A DNA stretch of 64,000 nt from Anaerolineales bacterium (GTDB lineage Bacteria; Chloroflexota; Anaerolineae; Anaerolineales; Villigracilaceae), in contig JAFGKO010000295.1 of assembly GCA_016928525.1 (NCBI GenBank), positions 10,474 to 74,473 of the forward strand, given 5' to 3'. The position numbers were made by a program, and so were the translations under genes. Positions 17,190 to 26,908 of this stretch are shown here, in pieces. A model generated the notes under the pieces. It worked only from the letters and a program-made list of their open reading frames with translations, searched no databases and was not told where the DNA came from. Each line of letters opens with the position of its first letter. Position 1 is the first letter of the stretch.

Positions 17190-18512
17190 TTACCCGAACA
17201 ACCTGCCCAAATCACGCCCGCCTGTTTTCTTGATTCTCTTCATTACCTTCTGTAACTCGCGGTATTGCTTGACCAGACGGTTGACATCCTGCACTTCCAC
17301 ACCGGAGCCAGCCGCGATGCGGCGGCGGCGGGAGGCATTCAGGATGTCAGGGTTGCGACGCTCTTTGGTTGTCATGGAATTGATAATAGCTTCACTGCGC
17401 TTCAATTGAGTCTCAACCTGTTTCGGGTCGGCCTGGCGCGCGGCCTGCCCCAGTTGCCCGGGCAGCATATCCATCATCTGGCCGAGCGGTCCCATCTTCT
17501 TCATCTGTTTCATCTGATCGAGCCAGTCCTCGAAGGTAAACTGTCCCTGCATCAGGCGCTCGGCCTGCTTCTGAGCCGTTTGCGCATCAAAAGCAGATTC
17601 CGCTTTTTCGATCAGGCCGATCACATCGCCCATTCCCAGAATGCGAGACGAAAGCCGCCCGGGGTCGTAGGTTTCGAGCGCATCCAGCTTTTCGCCCGTG
17701 CCCAGGAATTTGATCGGGACACCGGTCACGGAACGAATGGAGATAGCAGCCCCGCCACGCGCATCGCCGTCCATTTTGGACAGGATCAGGCCGGTCAGCG
17801 AGACTGAATCACGGAAGCCTTGGGCCACATTGAGCGCTTCCTGCCCGATCATCGCGTCGACAACCAGCAGCGTCTCCACCGGGTTGACCTTCGCGCGAAT
17901 GGCCTTCAACTCATCCATCAGTTCCGCATCTAATTGGGACCGTCCGGCTGTGTCCACGATCATGACGCTGAATCCACCCTTCTGGGCTTTGTCGAAAGCG
18001 CGCGCCGCCAAATCAGGAGGCTTGATTCCAGTGGCAGCTTCCACTGGGACATCCAATCGCTCGCCAAGCTGTTGTAATTGTTGAATCGCCGCCGGGCGAT
18101 AGGGATCGCCTGCCACCAGCATGACGCGTTCGCCTTTGGAACGCAGCAGGCGTGCCAGCTTGCCGGCAGCTGTAGTTTTACCCGAGCCCTGCAAGCCAAC
18201 CAGCATGAGCACGCGCGGTTTGGGCCCGGAGAAGTTCAGGGGCTCAGGTTCGCCCAGCGTGCCGATCAATTCTTCATTGACGATCTTGATAACTTGCTGG
18301 CCGGGGTTGAGCGCCCTCGATACTTCCGCTCCCACGGCGCGCTCGCGCACACGCGCAATGAAATCTTTGACTACGCTGTAATGCACGTCCGCTTCGAGCA
18401 AGGCTAAACGGACTTCGCGCATGGCGGCATCCACGTCCGCTTCGGAGAGTTTTCCGCGGCGGCGGAGTTGGTCGAAAACTTGGTTAAGGCGTGAAGTGAG
18501 ATTTTCAAACAT
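17190..18512 (-). CDS. ffh: Signal recognition particle protein Ffh
   Basis: The protein has 440 residues. The N domain (1-~90) precedes the GTPase G domain with MLVGLQGSGKTTAAGKLA, VDTAGRSQ, SKMDGDARGG and the Ffh-specific FLGTGEKLDALE. The Met-rich M domain (about 300-430, e.g. QMKQMKKMGPLGQMMDMLPG) binds SRP RNA and signal sequences. It directs membrane proteins to FtsY/SecYEG. No SRP RNA gene is evident nearby. GAAGGA precedes ATG 18512. Confidence 0.97.
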   Translation of the reverse strand: MFENLTSRLNQVFDQLRRRGKLSEADVDAAMREVRLALLEADVHYSVVKDFIARVRERAVGAEVSRALNPGQQVIKIVNEELIGTLGEPEPLNFSGPKPRVLMLVGLQGSGKTTAAGKLARLLRSKGERVMLVAGDPYRPAAIQQLQQLGERLDVPVEAATGIKPPDLAARAFDKAQKGGFSVMIVDTAGRSQLDAELMDELKAIRAKVNPVETLLVVDAMIGQEALNVAQGFRDSVSLTGLILSKMDGDARGGAAISIRSVTGVPIKFLGTGEKLDALETYDPGRLSSRILGMGDVIGLIEKAESAFDAQTAQKQAERLMQGQFTFEDWLDQMKQMKKMGPLGQMMDMLPGQLGQAARQADPKQVETQLKRSEAIINSMTTKERRNPDILNASRRRRIAAGSGVEVQDVNRLVKQYRELQKVMKRIKKTGGRDLGRLFG

Positions 18513-18536
18513 GATATCCTTCCAGAAAGCGCTCGG

Positions 18537-18565
18537 ATTGTAGTGCGGAAGCAGGCTGAGGTCAA
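18537..18565 (-). promoter_or_regulatory. ffh promoter
   Basis: On the minus strand TTGACC (18565-18560) and TACAAT (18542-18537) are spaced by exactly 17 bases, giving a leader of about 18 bases before ffh. Confidence 0.75.
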
Positions 18566-18603
18566 GGGAAGAGGCGCGTTTTCGGTTACAATATAATGCT
18601 TGC

Positions 18604-18632
18604 TTGACAATCCAATCGTCTACGAGTAAAAT
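18604..18632 (+). promoter_or_regulatory. Promoter of the tRNA operon
   Basis: TTGACA (18604-18609), a 17-base spacer and TAAAAT (18627-18632) form a near-consensus sigma-70 promoter about 27 bases before tRNA-Phe. It is back to back with the ffh promoter. Confidence 0.85.
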
Positions 18633-18659
18633 CTTGGACGCTTAACAACCGAATAACTG

Positions 18660-18732
18660 GCCGAGATAGCTCAGTTGGTAGAGCACGCGACTGAAAATCG
18701 CGGTGTCGTCAGTTCGATTCTGACTCTCGGCA
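18660..18732 (+). tRNA. tRNA-Phe (anticodon GAA)
   Basis: The acceptor arms GCCGAGA and TCTCGGC pair, with A discriminator. The D arm is GCTCAGTTGGTAGAGC, the anticodon loop CTGAAAA gives GAA, and the T loop is TTCGATT. It is the first gene of a three-tRNA operon. Confidence 0.96.
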
Positions 18733-18761
18733 CTCTCGGCCATCAACATCGGCCAAGACTT

Positions 18762-18833
<72 letters not shown>

Positions 18834-18850
18834 CTGTTTTATTAAGACAT

Positions 18851-18921
18851 GGCGTCGTGGCCAAGTGGTAAGGCAAGGGTCTGCAAAACCCTGATCACGG
18901 GTTCAAATCCCGTCGACGCCT
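18851..18921 (+). tRNA. tRNA-Cys (anticodon GCA)
   Basis: The acceptor arms GGCGTCG and CGACGCC pair, with T discriminator. The anticodon loop CTGCAAA gives GCA. It is the last of the three clustered tRNAs and is followed at once by a terminator. Confidence 0.95.
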
Positions 18922-18925
18922 CTTT

Positions 18926-18952
18926 AGCGACCTCCGTTGAGGTCGCTTTTTG
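18926..18952 (+). terminator. Terminator of the tRNA operon
   Basis: AGCGACCTC (18926-18934) pairs with GAGGTCGCT (18939-18947) and is followed by TTTTTGT. It separates the tRNAs from the downstream sensor gene. Confidence 0.85.
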
Positions 18953-18988
18953 TATTGAAATTTTAAGGGTAAAAGCGATTAAAGAATC

Positions 18989-18994
18989 TATAAT
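18989..18994 (+). promoter_or_regulatory. -10 box for the PAS-GAF-HD-GYP gene
   Basis: A perfect TATAAT lies downstream of the tRNA terminator and 31 bases before the proposed TTG start. No -35 at 17 bases is convincing. Confidence 0.5.
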
Positions 18995-19025
18995 GGTAAG
19001 TGGTCTATTTGTAAGGAGATTACGT

Positions 19026-22000
19026 TTGAATATTTCTTATCATAACAATGGTGAAGAATATCAGAGTATATTTGAAAATGCCACGGAGGGGATATTTCAA
19101 TCGTCTGTAGAGGGACGCTTCTTGAAAGTTAATCCGGCCATGGCTCGTATCTTTGGTTATGCATCTCCCGATGAAATGATTCAATCGATCTCCGATATCA
19201 CAAATGATATTCATGTAGATGGTGAAACACGGAAATATTTCATTGAAGAATTATCAAAACACGAACGCGTAGAAGGCTTTGAAGCCCGCACCTATCGCAA
19301 AGATCGAAGTATTATTTGGACACGCACAAATGCGCGTACGGTTCGGGATGAAGCAGGGAACATACTATATTTTGAAGGGTTTCTAACCGACATTACCCTA
19401 CGCAAAGAGGCTGAAATTTCACTGCGCGAGAGTGAGGAAAGGTACCGCGCATTGGTCGAGCGTCTGCCGGGTATTGTCTTTCTGGATGCCCCTGATGACT
19501 CTGAAAGCACCTACTACGTTAGCCCAAAAATCGAAGCTATCCTTGGATACTCCCCGGAAGAATGGATATCTAAAGTAACCTGGTCGGGCATTATCCATCC
19601 CGATGATCGTGAGCGCGTCCTTGGCGAAAGCAAACGTACGGATAAAACGAAGGAGTTATTCCGCCAGGAATACCGAATTCAAAAGAAAGACGGCGAGTAC
19701 GCGTGGATAAGGGAAGAAGCACACCTTGTAAAAGATAAGCATGAGACACCCCTCTTCTGGCAAGGTTTCTTTGTGGATATTTCGGAGCAGAAGCAAGCAG
19801 AGATTGCAATTCGCCAAAGCGAGGAGCAATTCAAGAAAATTTTCCAGGCCAATCCAATCGCTTCTTGTATTGCGACTCTTAAGGACGGACGCTTCATTGC
19901 CGCCAATGATGCGTACTGGAAATTATCCGGTTTCAAACCAGATGAATTCCTTGGCCGCACAAGCATAGAACTGGGATTCATAACCAAAGAAAGAAGAAAA
20001 AAAATTGTTGCACGATTAAAGAAAGAAAAATCCATTCAAAATGAGAACGGGAAGCTACTTACCAAGAGCGGGGACACCCGTAATACATTAGAGTTTTTCG
20101 AGCTAATCCATTTTGACGGCCAAGATTGTATCTTGTCCATGTTCTATGACATGACCGATCAGGTCAAAGCCCAGGATGCATTGCAAGATAATGAAGAAAA
20201 ATACCGTCAGCTCTTTGAAGCCGAATCAGACGCGATCTTTTTAATCGATAATGAAAGCGGAAATATACTGGAAGCCAATGCCGCTGCAACCGCATTATAT
20301 GGCTATAGTAAGGAAGAGCTGCTCCACAAGAAGAACTCAGATCTGTCAGCAGAACAGGAAGAAACACGCGGGGTAACCCGAAACACGCCGATTGATAAAA
20401 ATCAAATAATATCCATCCCTATTCGATACCATCGAAAAAAAGATGGAACTATATTTCCTGTCGAGATTACCGGCAGATTTTTCGAATGGCGCGGCCGCCC
20501 TGTCCACATAGCAGCGATTCGAGACATTACGGAGCGAAAAAAAATTGAAGAAGCCTTGCGAGCCAGCGATGAACGCTTCCGTTTGTCATTTCAAACCAGC
20601 CCTGATTCGATAAACATCAACCGACTAGAAAACGGTCTTTATATCGACGTTAATGAAGGATTTACTGCCATCACTGGCTATGCTCGTGAAGAAGTTATTG
20701 GAAAAACCTCGTTTGAAATCAATATCTGGGACAATCCGGAAGATCGTGCCAAGCTCGTTAAGGGGTTGAAAAATAACGGTTATGTCAACAATTTGGAAGC
20801 CAAATTTCGCATGAAGGATGGACGAGTTCTTACTGGTTTGATGTCAGCAAGGGTCATTATGCTGAATGAAGCCCCCCATATCATCTCTATCACAAGAGAA
20901 ATTGAAACCCTAAAGCAAACAGAAGAAACTCTGCAACGCCAACTGAAAGAACTATCTATCCTCCACAACGTTGCCCTGGCTGCTTCCTCTTCAAAAAGCG
21001 TCGACGAACTAGTTCAACGTGTAACGGACACAATCAGCGACACCTTACATCCAGATAATTGCGGCGTAGGGTTACTTTCAGAGCACGGCAATATGCTTGT
21101 ACCGCATGCTTCCTATTGGGGCGCAAGCGGTGATAAATCCAGACGGCGCATGCTTACCTCACGAGGAGTCACAAGCAAGGTAGCCTCTACAGGTATTCCG
21201 ATCCGCCTGGGTGATGTAAGCCAGGAACCGGCGTACGTCGAAACAATGCATGGGGTGCAATCCGAATTGTGTGTACCGATAAAAATCCAAGACCGCGTCA
21301 TCGGTGTAATCAATATCGAATCCAAAAAGCCAGATGCATTCAGCGAGACAGATGAGCGTCTGCTCAACACCATAGCGGGTTCGACGGCAGCAGCTATTGA
21401 ACAGTTACGCCTCTTCGAAACATCCCAACGTCGCCTGCAAGAATTGGCCATCCTTAATGCGGTCAGTTTTGCCAGCACCAATGCCGCAAGTGTGGATGAA
21501 TTGATCGAAAAGGTCACGCAGATCATCGGTGAATCATTATATCCGGACAACTTCGGCGTGCTCCTGCTCAACGAAGGAGATGACACCCTCTATCCACATC
21601 CTTCTTATCGGGGGATAACTGATGGGAAGCATCCGATGAGCGTTCCCCTTGGTCACGGAGTCAGCGGCCAGGTTGCGGCTACAGGAGAACCTTTGCGCAT
21701 CGCCAATACAAGGAATTTCAAAAGCTATATCGAGGTGACGTCGCAGGTGCGTTCCGAGCTCTGCGTACCAATTGCACAAGGAGAGCGCATTCTTGGTGTC
21801 ATTAATGCCGAGAGTCTCAAAATTGATGCCTTTACAAATGATGATGAGCGGCTACTAGCAACAATTGCCAGCACGCTTGCAACAGCAATAGAAAAATTAC
21901 GCTTGCTTGAAGCAGAGCAGAAACGACGCCAAGAAGCAGAAACCTTGCTCGGAGCGACCAACACCTTGACAAGGTCTTTACATTTAGATACTTTGTTAAA

Positions 22001-25000
22001 TTCGATACTTGAAACATTATCCAGGATTGTTCCTTATGACAGCGCATCCATCGCAATGCAACAAGGTGAAGAGCTGATTATTGTCGCTGGGAGAGGCTTC
22101 CCGCCCGGATATGAAGTGATTGGAAGAAAACTTGGATATTCGGAAAAGTGGCTATTATTAAGAGCAACACATCAACCTTTTATTGTACCTGACGTGCAAC
22201 TAGAACCGAGCTTCGAGCAATGGGAAGGCTCCGAATATATTCAAGGCTGGATGGGCATTCCAATGGTCATCCACGATAAGTTAATCGGCTTTATTAATCT
22301 GGATAGTCGTAAACCCAATACTTTCACTGAAGATGATGCAATAATTGCACAAACCTTTGCCAACTCAGCCGCAGTTGCTGTAGAAAATGCGCGCCTATTC
22401 GAAGCCGAGCGACAAAGTCGTGAAAACGCGGAGGCATTGCGTGAAGCAACGGCTGCCCTAACCACTTCACTCGAACTTGAAGCACTCTATGAGACCATCC
22501 TGGATTCGCTCAAAAAGCTTTTGCCTTTCGACAGCGCATCAATAGAAATTCTTGACCAGGGGTATTCGGAAATTGTCGCAGGCCGGGGATTAAGAGAGAA
22601 TCAAATTTGTATCGGCCAACAATATCCATACAATGCCGCAATATGGGAAGATTTTGAATTACATCGCTGGCCAATAATTATTCCTGATGTACGGGAAGAT
22701 AAGCGATTCGTGAAACTCGAGGGAACTGAATACATCCGTGGCTGGATGGGCGTCCCTATGTTTGCGCAGGACAGGCTTGTTGGATTTTTAAATCTTGACA
22801 GCTCCATAGAGAATTTCTTCACTGATAGCCATGCTTCGTTGGCACAAATCTTTGGCAACCAGGCCGCTATCGCCATTGAAAATGCTCGCCTATTCGAAGC
22901 GGAACAACGTCGGCATCGTGAATCCGAAACGCTGCGCCAAGCAGCTCTGGCGATTAATACATCCCTTGAATTAGAGAGCGTTCTCGAGACGCTTCTACTT
23001 GTTATGAAACAAGTCATACCCTATGATAGCGCGAGTGTATTGCTCCAAGAAGGAGATGAATTACGGCTGGCCGCGACACAAGGGTTCCTCACATCAGAGC
23101 TATTGGTCGATCTTAAATTTCCAGCCCACGACAAGCTGTATGAAGAAATAAAGAAGAATAAGCAGCCGCTTATCTTGGAAGATGCGCAAAAAGATGAGCG
23201 CTTCAAGAAATGGGGCGCAGCACAAGAAACCCGCGGTTGGATGGGAATTCCGCTCGTTGAGCGAGGGAACGTAATAGGTTGTATTACGATAGATAATTAT
23301 CAGCCAAACGCATACAACACCAATTCAGTAACATTGGCGCTTACTTTTGCCCACCAAGCCTCTACAGCCATCCGTAATGCGCGCCAGTTTGAAACCGAAC
23401 AACGACACTTCGAAGAGGCTGAAACCTTACGGCAAACGGCGGAGGCAATCACATCATCGCTGGATATTAGAAATGTTCTAAACGCCATCTTGAATAATCT
23501 CAGCCGGGTTGTTCCCTATGATAGCGCTGCAATCCTTCTCATTGAGGGAGACAAGGTGCGAATAACAGCAGGAGAAGGCTTTCCAGACAACGAAAATGCA
23601 GTTGGTCTCCTTTTCCCTGCAAGCAACGCTCTGCTACAAGAATTATGGGATACTGGAAAACCCCTGATTTTGGGAGATGCCCAGGCCGACCCGCGATTCG
23701 AAAAATGGGCTGCTGCTGATCAAGTCCGAGGTTGGATGAGCGTCCCTTTGTCTGTCCGCGGGGTGATGCTTGGCTGTATCACGATCGATAGCTATAAGCC
23801 TGAAGCGTACAATGAACATGACGCCAATCTTGCCATGACGTTCGCATATCAGGCTGCGGCCGCAATAGAAAATGCGCGCCTTTACGAACGAAGCGAACAG
23901 CAAATACGTCAACTCACAGTTCTTCGCGATATAGATACTGCCATATCATCCAGCTTTGACCTGCAGGTAACACTTGACTTTCTGATAAGCCATGCCATCA
24001 AAGAGCTAAATGTCGATGCGGCTGCTATTTTGGTCTACAACCCCGATCTGCAAGCCCTGTCTCTTCACTCAAGCAATGGCTTTATAGATAATCGAAAAAA
24101 ACAATCAGCATTTATCCGCATCGGAGATGGGCTGGCTGGCCAGGTGGCACTGAGCAGAAAGCTTGTTCATGTTCCTGATCTAAGTAATTCGCCGGAGAAC
24201 AAAAACAGTTCCGTTTTTGAAGAAAGCTTCAAGAGCTATCTTGGAGTTCCCTTGATCGGAAAGGGAGAAATCAAAGGAGTTCTCGAAGTCTATTCTCGCG
24301 CCGAGATCGACCCCAGTTCCGATTGGCTTAACTTTTTGCATACCCTGGCAGGGCAAGCCGCTATCGCTATTGACAACGTGCAATTATTTAAAAACTTACA
24401 ACACAGCAACCAGGAACTTATGCTTGCATACGATACTACCCTGGCTGGTTGGGGAAGAGCGCTTGAATTGCGCGACAAAGAGACTCAGGGACATACCAAT
24501 CGCGTGGTTAAACTGACGATCGAGCTTGCCAGGCGCATGGATATCGAAGGGGAAAGACTCACTCACATCATGCGTGGCGCACTTCTCCACGATATAGGCA
24601 AAATGGGCATTCCCGATCATATCCTCAATAAACCCGGGCCGCTCACGGAAGCTGAATGGGAAATCATGCGTCAGCACCCTCAATTTGCGTTTGATCTAAT
24701 GAATCCAATTCCATATCTGCGCCCCGCACTGGAGATCCCTTACGGGCACCACGAACGCTGGGATGGTAGCGGTTATCCGCTTGGTCTCAAAGGCAAGGAG
24801 ATACCTGTTGCGGCGCGCATCTTTGCAGTTGTGGATATATGGGATGCGCTCCACTATGAGCGCGTGTACCGCGATGCCTGGCCCGAAGAGAAAGTGCTCG
24901 AATACCTGAAAAAAACAGCTGGAATTGAACTTGATCCTGCCATCGTTGAAAAATTCCTGGAACTGCTTGAAGATGAGCGTTATGAAAATCAGGCGGAGTA

Positions 25001-25001
25001 A
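19026..25001 (+). CDS. 1991-residue PAS(5)-GAF(7)-HD-GYP signalling protein
   Basis: This is a soluble multi-sensor protein. Five PAS domains fill about residues 8-640 (openings such as EERYRALVERLPGIVFLD and EEKYRQLFEAESDAIFLID). Seven GAF domains fill about 645-1795, several almost tandem copies marked VPYDSA and ARLFEAE. An HD-GYP domain closes the protein (about 1800-1991) with HDIGK near 1854 and HHERWDGSGYP near 1907, the motif set of c-di-GMP phosphodiesterases. Start TTG 19026 has AAGGAG seven bases upstream; the in-frame ATG at 18849 lies in tRNA-Cys upstream of a terminator and is rejected. Ligands of the sensors are unknown. Confidence 0.88.
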   Translation: MNISYHNNGEEYQSIFENATEGIFQSSVEGRFLKVNPAMARIFGYASPDEMIQSISDITNDIHVDGETRKYFIEELSKHERVEGFEARTYRKDRSIIWTRTNARTVRDEAGNILYFEGFLTDITLRKEAEISLRESEERYRALVERLPGIVFLDAPDDSESTYYVSPKIEAILGYSPEEWISKVTWSGIIHPDDRERVLGESKRTDKTKELFRQEYRIQKKDGEYAWIREEAHLVKDKHETPLFWQGFFVDISEQKQAEIAIRQSEEQFKKIFQANPIASCIATLKDGRFIAANDAYWKLSGFKPDEFLGRTSIELGFITKERRKKIVARLKKEKSIQNENGKLLTKSGDTRNTLEFFELIHFDGQDCILSMFYDMTDQVKAQDALQDNEEKYRQLFEAESDAIFLIDNESGNILEANAAATALYGYSKEELLHKKNSDLSAEQEETRGVTRNTPIDKNQIISIPIRYHRKKDGTIFPVEITGRFFEWRGRPVHIAAIRDITERKKIEEALRASDERFRLSFQTSPDSININRLENGLYIDVNEGFTAITGYAREEVIGKTSFEINIWDNPEDRAKLVKGLKNNGYVNNLEAKFRMKDGRVLTGLMSARVIMLNEAPHIISITREIETLKQTEETLQRQLKELSILHNVALAASSSKSVDELVQRVTDTISDTLHPDNCGVGLLSEHGNMLVPHASYWGASGDKSRRRMLTSRGVTSKVASTGIPIRLGDVSQEPAYVETMHGVQSELCVPIKIQDRVIGVINIESKKPDAFSETDERLLNTIAGSTAAAIEQLRLFETSQRRLQELAILNAVSFASTNAASVDELIEKVTQIIGESLYPDNFGVLLLNEGDDTLYPHPSYRGITDGKHPMSVPLGHGVSGQVAATGEPLRIANTRNFKSYIEVTSQVRSELCVPIAQGERILGVINAESLKIDAFTNDDERLLATIASTLATAIEKLRLLEAEQKRRQEAETLLGATNTLTRSLHLDTLLNSILETLSRIVPYDSASIAMQQGEELIIVAGRGFPPGYEVIGRKLGYSEKWLLLRATHQPFIVPDVQLEPSFEQWEGSEYIQGWMGIPMVIHDKLIGFINLDSRKPNTFTEDDAIIAQTFANSAAVAVENARLFEAERQSRENAEALREATAALTTSLELEALYETILDSLKKLLPFDSASIEILDQGYSEIVAGRGLRENQICIGQQYPYNAAIWEDFELHRWPIIIPDVREDKRFVKLEGTEYIRGWMGVPMFAQDRLVGFLNLDSSIENFFTDSHASLAQIFGNQAAIAIENARLFEAEQRRHRESETLRQAALAINTSLELESVLETLLLVMKQVIPYDSASVLLQEGDELRLAATQGFLTSELLVDLKFPAHDKLYEEIKKNKQPLILEDAQKDERFKKWGAAQETRGWMGIPLVERGNVIGCITIDNYQPNAYNTNSVTLALTFAHQASTAIRNARQFETEQRHFEEAETLRQTAEAITSSLDIRNVLNAILNNLSRVVPYDSAAILLIEGDKVRITAGEGFPDNENAVGLLFPASNALLQELWDTGKPLILGDAQADPRFEKWAAADQVRGWMSVPLSVRGVMLGCITIDSYKPEAYNEHDANLAMTFAYQAAAAIENARLYERSEQQIRQLTVLRDIDTAISSSFDLQVTLDFLISHAIKELNVDAAAILVYNPDLQALSLHSSNGFIDNRKKQSAFIRIGDGLAGQVALSRKLVHVPDLSNSPENKNSSVFEESFKSYLGVPLIGKGEIKGVLEVYSRAEIDPSSDWLNFLHTLAGQAAIAIDNVQLFKNLQHSNQELMLAYDTTLAGWGRALELRDKETQGHTNRVVKLTIELARRMDIEGERLTHIMRGALLHDIGKMGIPDHILNKPGPLTEAEWEIMRQHPQFAFDLMNPIPYLRPALEIPYGHHERWDGSGYPLGLKGKEIPVAARIFAVVDIWDALHYERVYRDAWPEEKVLEYLKKTAGIELDPAIVEKFLELLEDERYENQAE

Positions 25002-25016
25002 CTCCGCCTGATTTTT
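24985..25016. terminator. Bidirectional terminator with a stop codon as its loop
   Basis: AATCAGGCGGAG (24987-24998) pairs with CTCCGCCTGATT (25002-25013); the loop TAA is the stop codon of the signalling gene. T and A runs flank both sides, so it can serve the convergent tyrS as well. Confidence 0.85.
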
Positions 25017-25022
25017 AGCCAT

Positions 25023-26234
25023 CTACTTCACACGGACAAAGCGCCTCTTCCCCACCTGCAATATGCCCGGATGTGGAAAGGCATCGTCGCTTCGCTCCAG
25101 AGTCTCACCATCCAGACGCACCCCCTTCTGGTCGATCATACGACGCGCCTCGCTCTTACTGGATACCAGGCCTGCTCCCATTAAAACATCCAGAATCGTT
25201 GCCCCGGCTTGTAACTCGTATTCTGGCATCTCATCTGGCGTTTCTTTTTGCTGGAACAGGCGCACGAAAGCTTCTTCGGCAACCAGTGCTTCCTCGTCAC
25301 TGTAAAAAATACTGACAATCTCCCGCGCCAGCTTCATCTTGGCATCCCGCGGATGTAGCTTCCCGGTTTGCAACGCCTTTTCCATTTCATTGATTTCTGC
25401 CGGGGTCCAGCGCGACACCAAGCGCGAGTACGTACCCATCGCAAAGTCCGGCACACTCATCACCTTACCGTACATATCTTCTGCGCCACTGTTGATTGGA
25501 ACAATATTGCCCGTCGATTTAGACATACGTTGTAAACCATCCGTGCCGGGAAGAATGCCGCAGATCACACCAACTAGTGGTTTCTGTCCTAACACTTCCT
25601 GCAACTTGCGCCCGGCTACGATGATGTTGAACAACTGGTCTGTGCCGCCTACTTGCACATCTGTCTCCATTGACACAGCATCATACCCTTGCATGAGTGA
25701 ATAGTATGTCTCGTGCAGGTAAATGGGTTCACCGTTTTCCAAACGATTTGCAAAATTATCGCGCGCTAAAAATTGTTGTACGGTAAAGTTCTGCCCTAAA
25801 CGGATCAGATCTAAAAGGGTGAGTTTTGATAACCATTCGCCGTTGTAGCGCACCTTGGTCTTTTCACGATCTAACACACGAAAGGCCTGCTCGGCGTAAG
25901 TCCGCCCATTTTCGGCGACCTGCTCCTCGGTCAAGACCGGACGCGCTTTGTTCTTGTCCGAAGGGTCGCCTACCAGCGCAGTATAGCTTCCGATCAGGAA
26001 CGTCACGTCGTGTCCCAAATCCTGGAACTGTCGCAGTTTACGCATCGGAATCGTGTGTCCCAGGTGCAGATCAACGTGGGTTGGATCGAAGCCACAATAC
26101 ACGCGCAGCGGACGCCCGTCTTTCTCAGCTTCCACCAACCGCTCACGCAGTTCCTTCGTCATGGCTTTCTTCAGTTCTTCATCGCCATACTCAGTACCCT
26201 GCATCAAAAGTTCAACTTGTTCGTCAATGTTCAT
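25023..26234 (-). CDS. tyrS: Tyrosyl-tRNA synthetase
   Basis: This 403-residue class I aminoacyl-tRNA synthetase charges tRNA-Tyr. The HIGH-type motif is in FDPTHVDLHLGHTIPMRKL and the KMSKS-type motif in GLQRMSKSTGN. An S4-like RNA-binding domain ends the protein (ILDVLMGAGLVSSKSEARRMI, about residues 340-400). The sequence resembles the TyrZ/'HLGH' type of bacterial TyrRS. Start 26234 is supported by GGGAGG five to six bases upstream. I see no T-box leader. Confidence 0.95.
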   Translation of the reverse strand: MNIDEQVELLMQGTEYGDEELKKAMTKELRERLVEAEKDGRPLRVYCGFDPTHVDLHLGHTIPMRKLRQFQDLGHDVTFLIGSYTALVGDPSDKNKARPVLTEEQVAENGRTYAEQAFRVLDREKTKVRYNGEWLSKLTLLDLIRLGQNFTVQQFLARDNFANRLENGEPIYLHETYYSLMQGYDAVSMETDVQVGGTDQLFNIIVAGRKLQEVLGQKPLVGVICGILPGTDGLQRMSKSTGNIVPINSGAEDMYGKVMSVPDFAMGTYSRLVSRWTPAEINEMEKALQTGKLHPRDAKMKLAREIVSIFYSDEEALVAEEAFVRLFQQKETPDEMPEYELQAGATILDVLMGAGLVSSKSEARRMIDQKGVRLDGETLERSDDAFPHPGILQVGKRRFVRVK

Positions 26235-26308
26235 GAGAACCTCCCGCAAAAAATAACGCATCACGTTTTACGTTTCCGTGATGCGTCAATCGAAACGTAA
26301 AACGCTGC

Positions 26309-26818
26309 TCAACCCCGCGCATAATAATACGCGCTATGCGACTCCTCGACCAACTCCAGGCCAGTTTCGCGCAGGATGGCATCCAGGATAACTTGTCCTT
26401 CGAGGAATCCTGTTCGTCCGCGCACCTCACCTTGGAATTGGACTTCACCCAATGTTTTGAATTCAAAATGGGACTTTTCGCCGATGACCTGAACAGCCTT
26501 GCCCCAGCGAGCGGGTAAAACCGCCACCTTTTGGACCGCGCACCAGCCCAACCGCACCCGGCGTAATCCATTCTCGAAACGGATTCCGTCCGCATCCAAG
26601 CGGATGACAGTATTTCTATCAAGCCAGTTTCCCAATGATATGCTTAATCCCGAGAAGAGCAGAAAAAACCAGAATATCCAGGCCCACGTAGGAACGTACC
26701 CGCTCTGGTTTAAGAGCCACACGCCTGCGCTGACAGCCAACGCCAGCGCCCAGGCTGTCCATTCGCCACGGCGGGGCAATAACTCAGGATGGAATTCGCG
26801 GGTCTCGCTTTCAGGCAT
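26309..26818 (-). CDS. Two-helix membrane protein with PH-like domain, unknown function
   Basis: The protein has 169 residues. Two adjacent hydrophobic helices (about 22-40 and 45-62; WAWIFWFFLLFSGLSISLG) are followed by a beta-rich domain starting DRNTVIRLDADGIRFENGL, which looks like the bacterial PH-like domains that follow paired helices. The function is unknown. I place the start at 26818 because TATAAT lies only 7 bases upstream, so transcription should begin at or next to the ATG (a leaderless message); a longer frame from 26878 would begin upstream of that promoter. Confidence 0.65.
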   Translation of the reverse strand: MPESETREFHPELLPRRGEWTAWALALAVSAGVWLLNQSGYVPTWAWIFWFFLLFSGLSISLGNWLDRNTVIRLDADGIRFENGLRRVRLGWCAVQKVAVLPARWGKAVQVIGEKSHFEFKTLGEVQFQGEVRGRTGFLEGQVILDAILRETGLELVEESHSAYYYARG

Positions 26819-26825
26819 AAGCGAT

Positions 26826-26831
26826 ATTATA
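26826..26831 (-). promoter_or_regulatory. -10 box implying a leaderless transcript
   Basis: TATAAT on the minus strand is separated from ATG 26818 by only seven bases. The box lies within an imperfect inverted repeat (26825-26850 with 26870-26898, arms containing TGAAAATTGCGC / GCGCAATTTTCA). Confidence 0.55.
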
Positions 26832-26908
26832 CCCAGGTCGGCTGAAAATTGCGCTTTTTTACGAAAAGGAATGCGCAATTTTCAACCGTGGGTATTATAT
26901 ACAACAGC

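Noticed and set aside
18849..19025. N-terminal extension of the PAS-GAF-HD-GYP protein from ATG 18849
   Set aside because: It translates tRNA-Cys and lies upstream of a terminator and the -10 box; TTG 19026 has a proper ribosome binding site.
26235..26308. T-box leader for tyrS
   Set aside because: Only 74 bases separate it from the upstream gene and no T-box sequence or specifier stem is visible.
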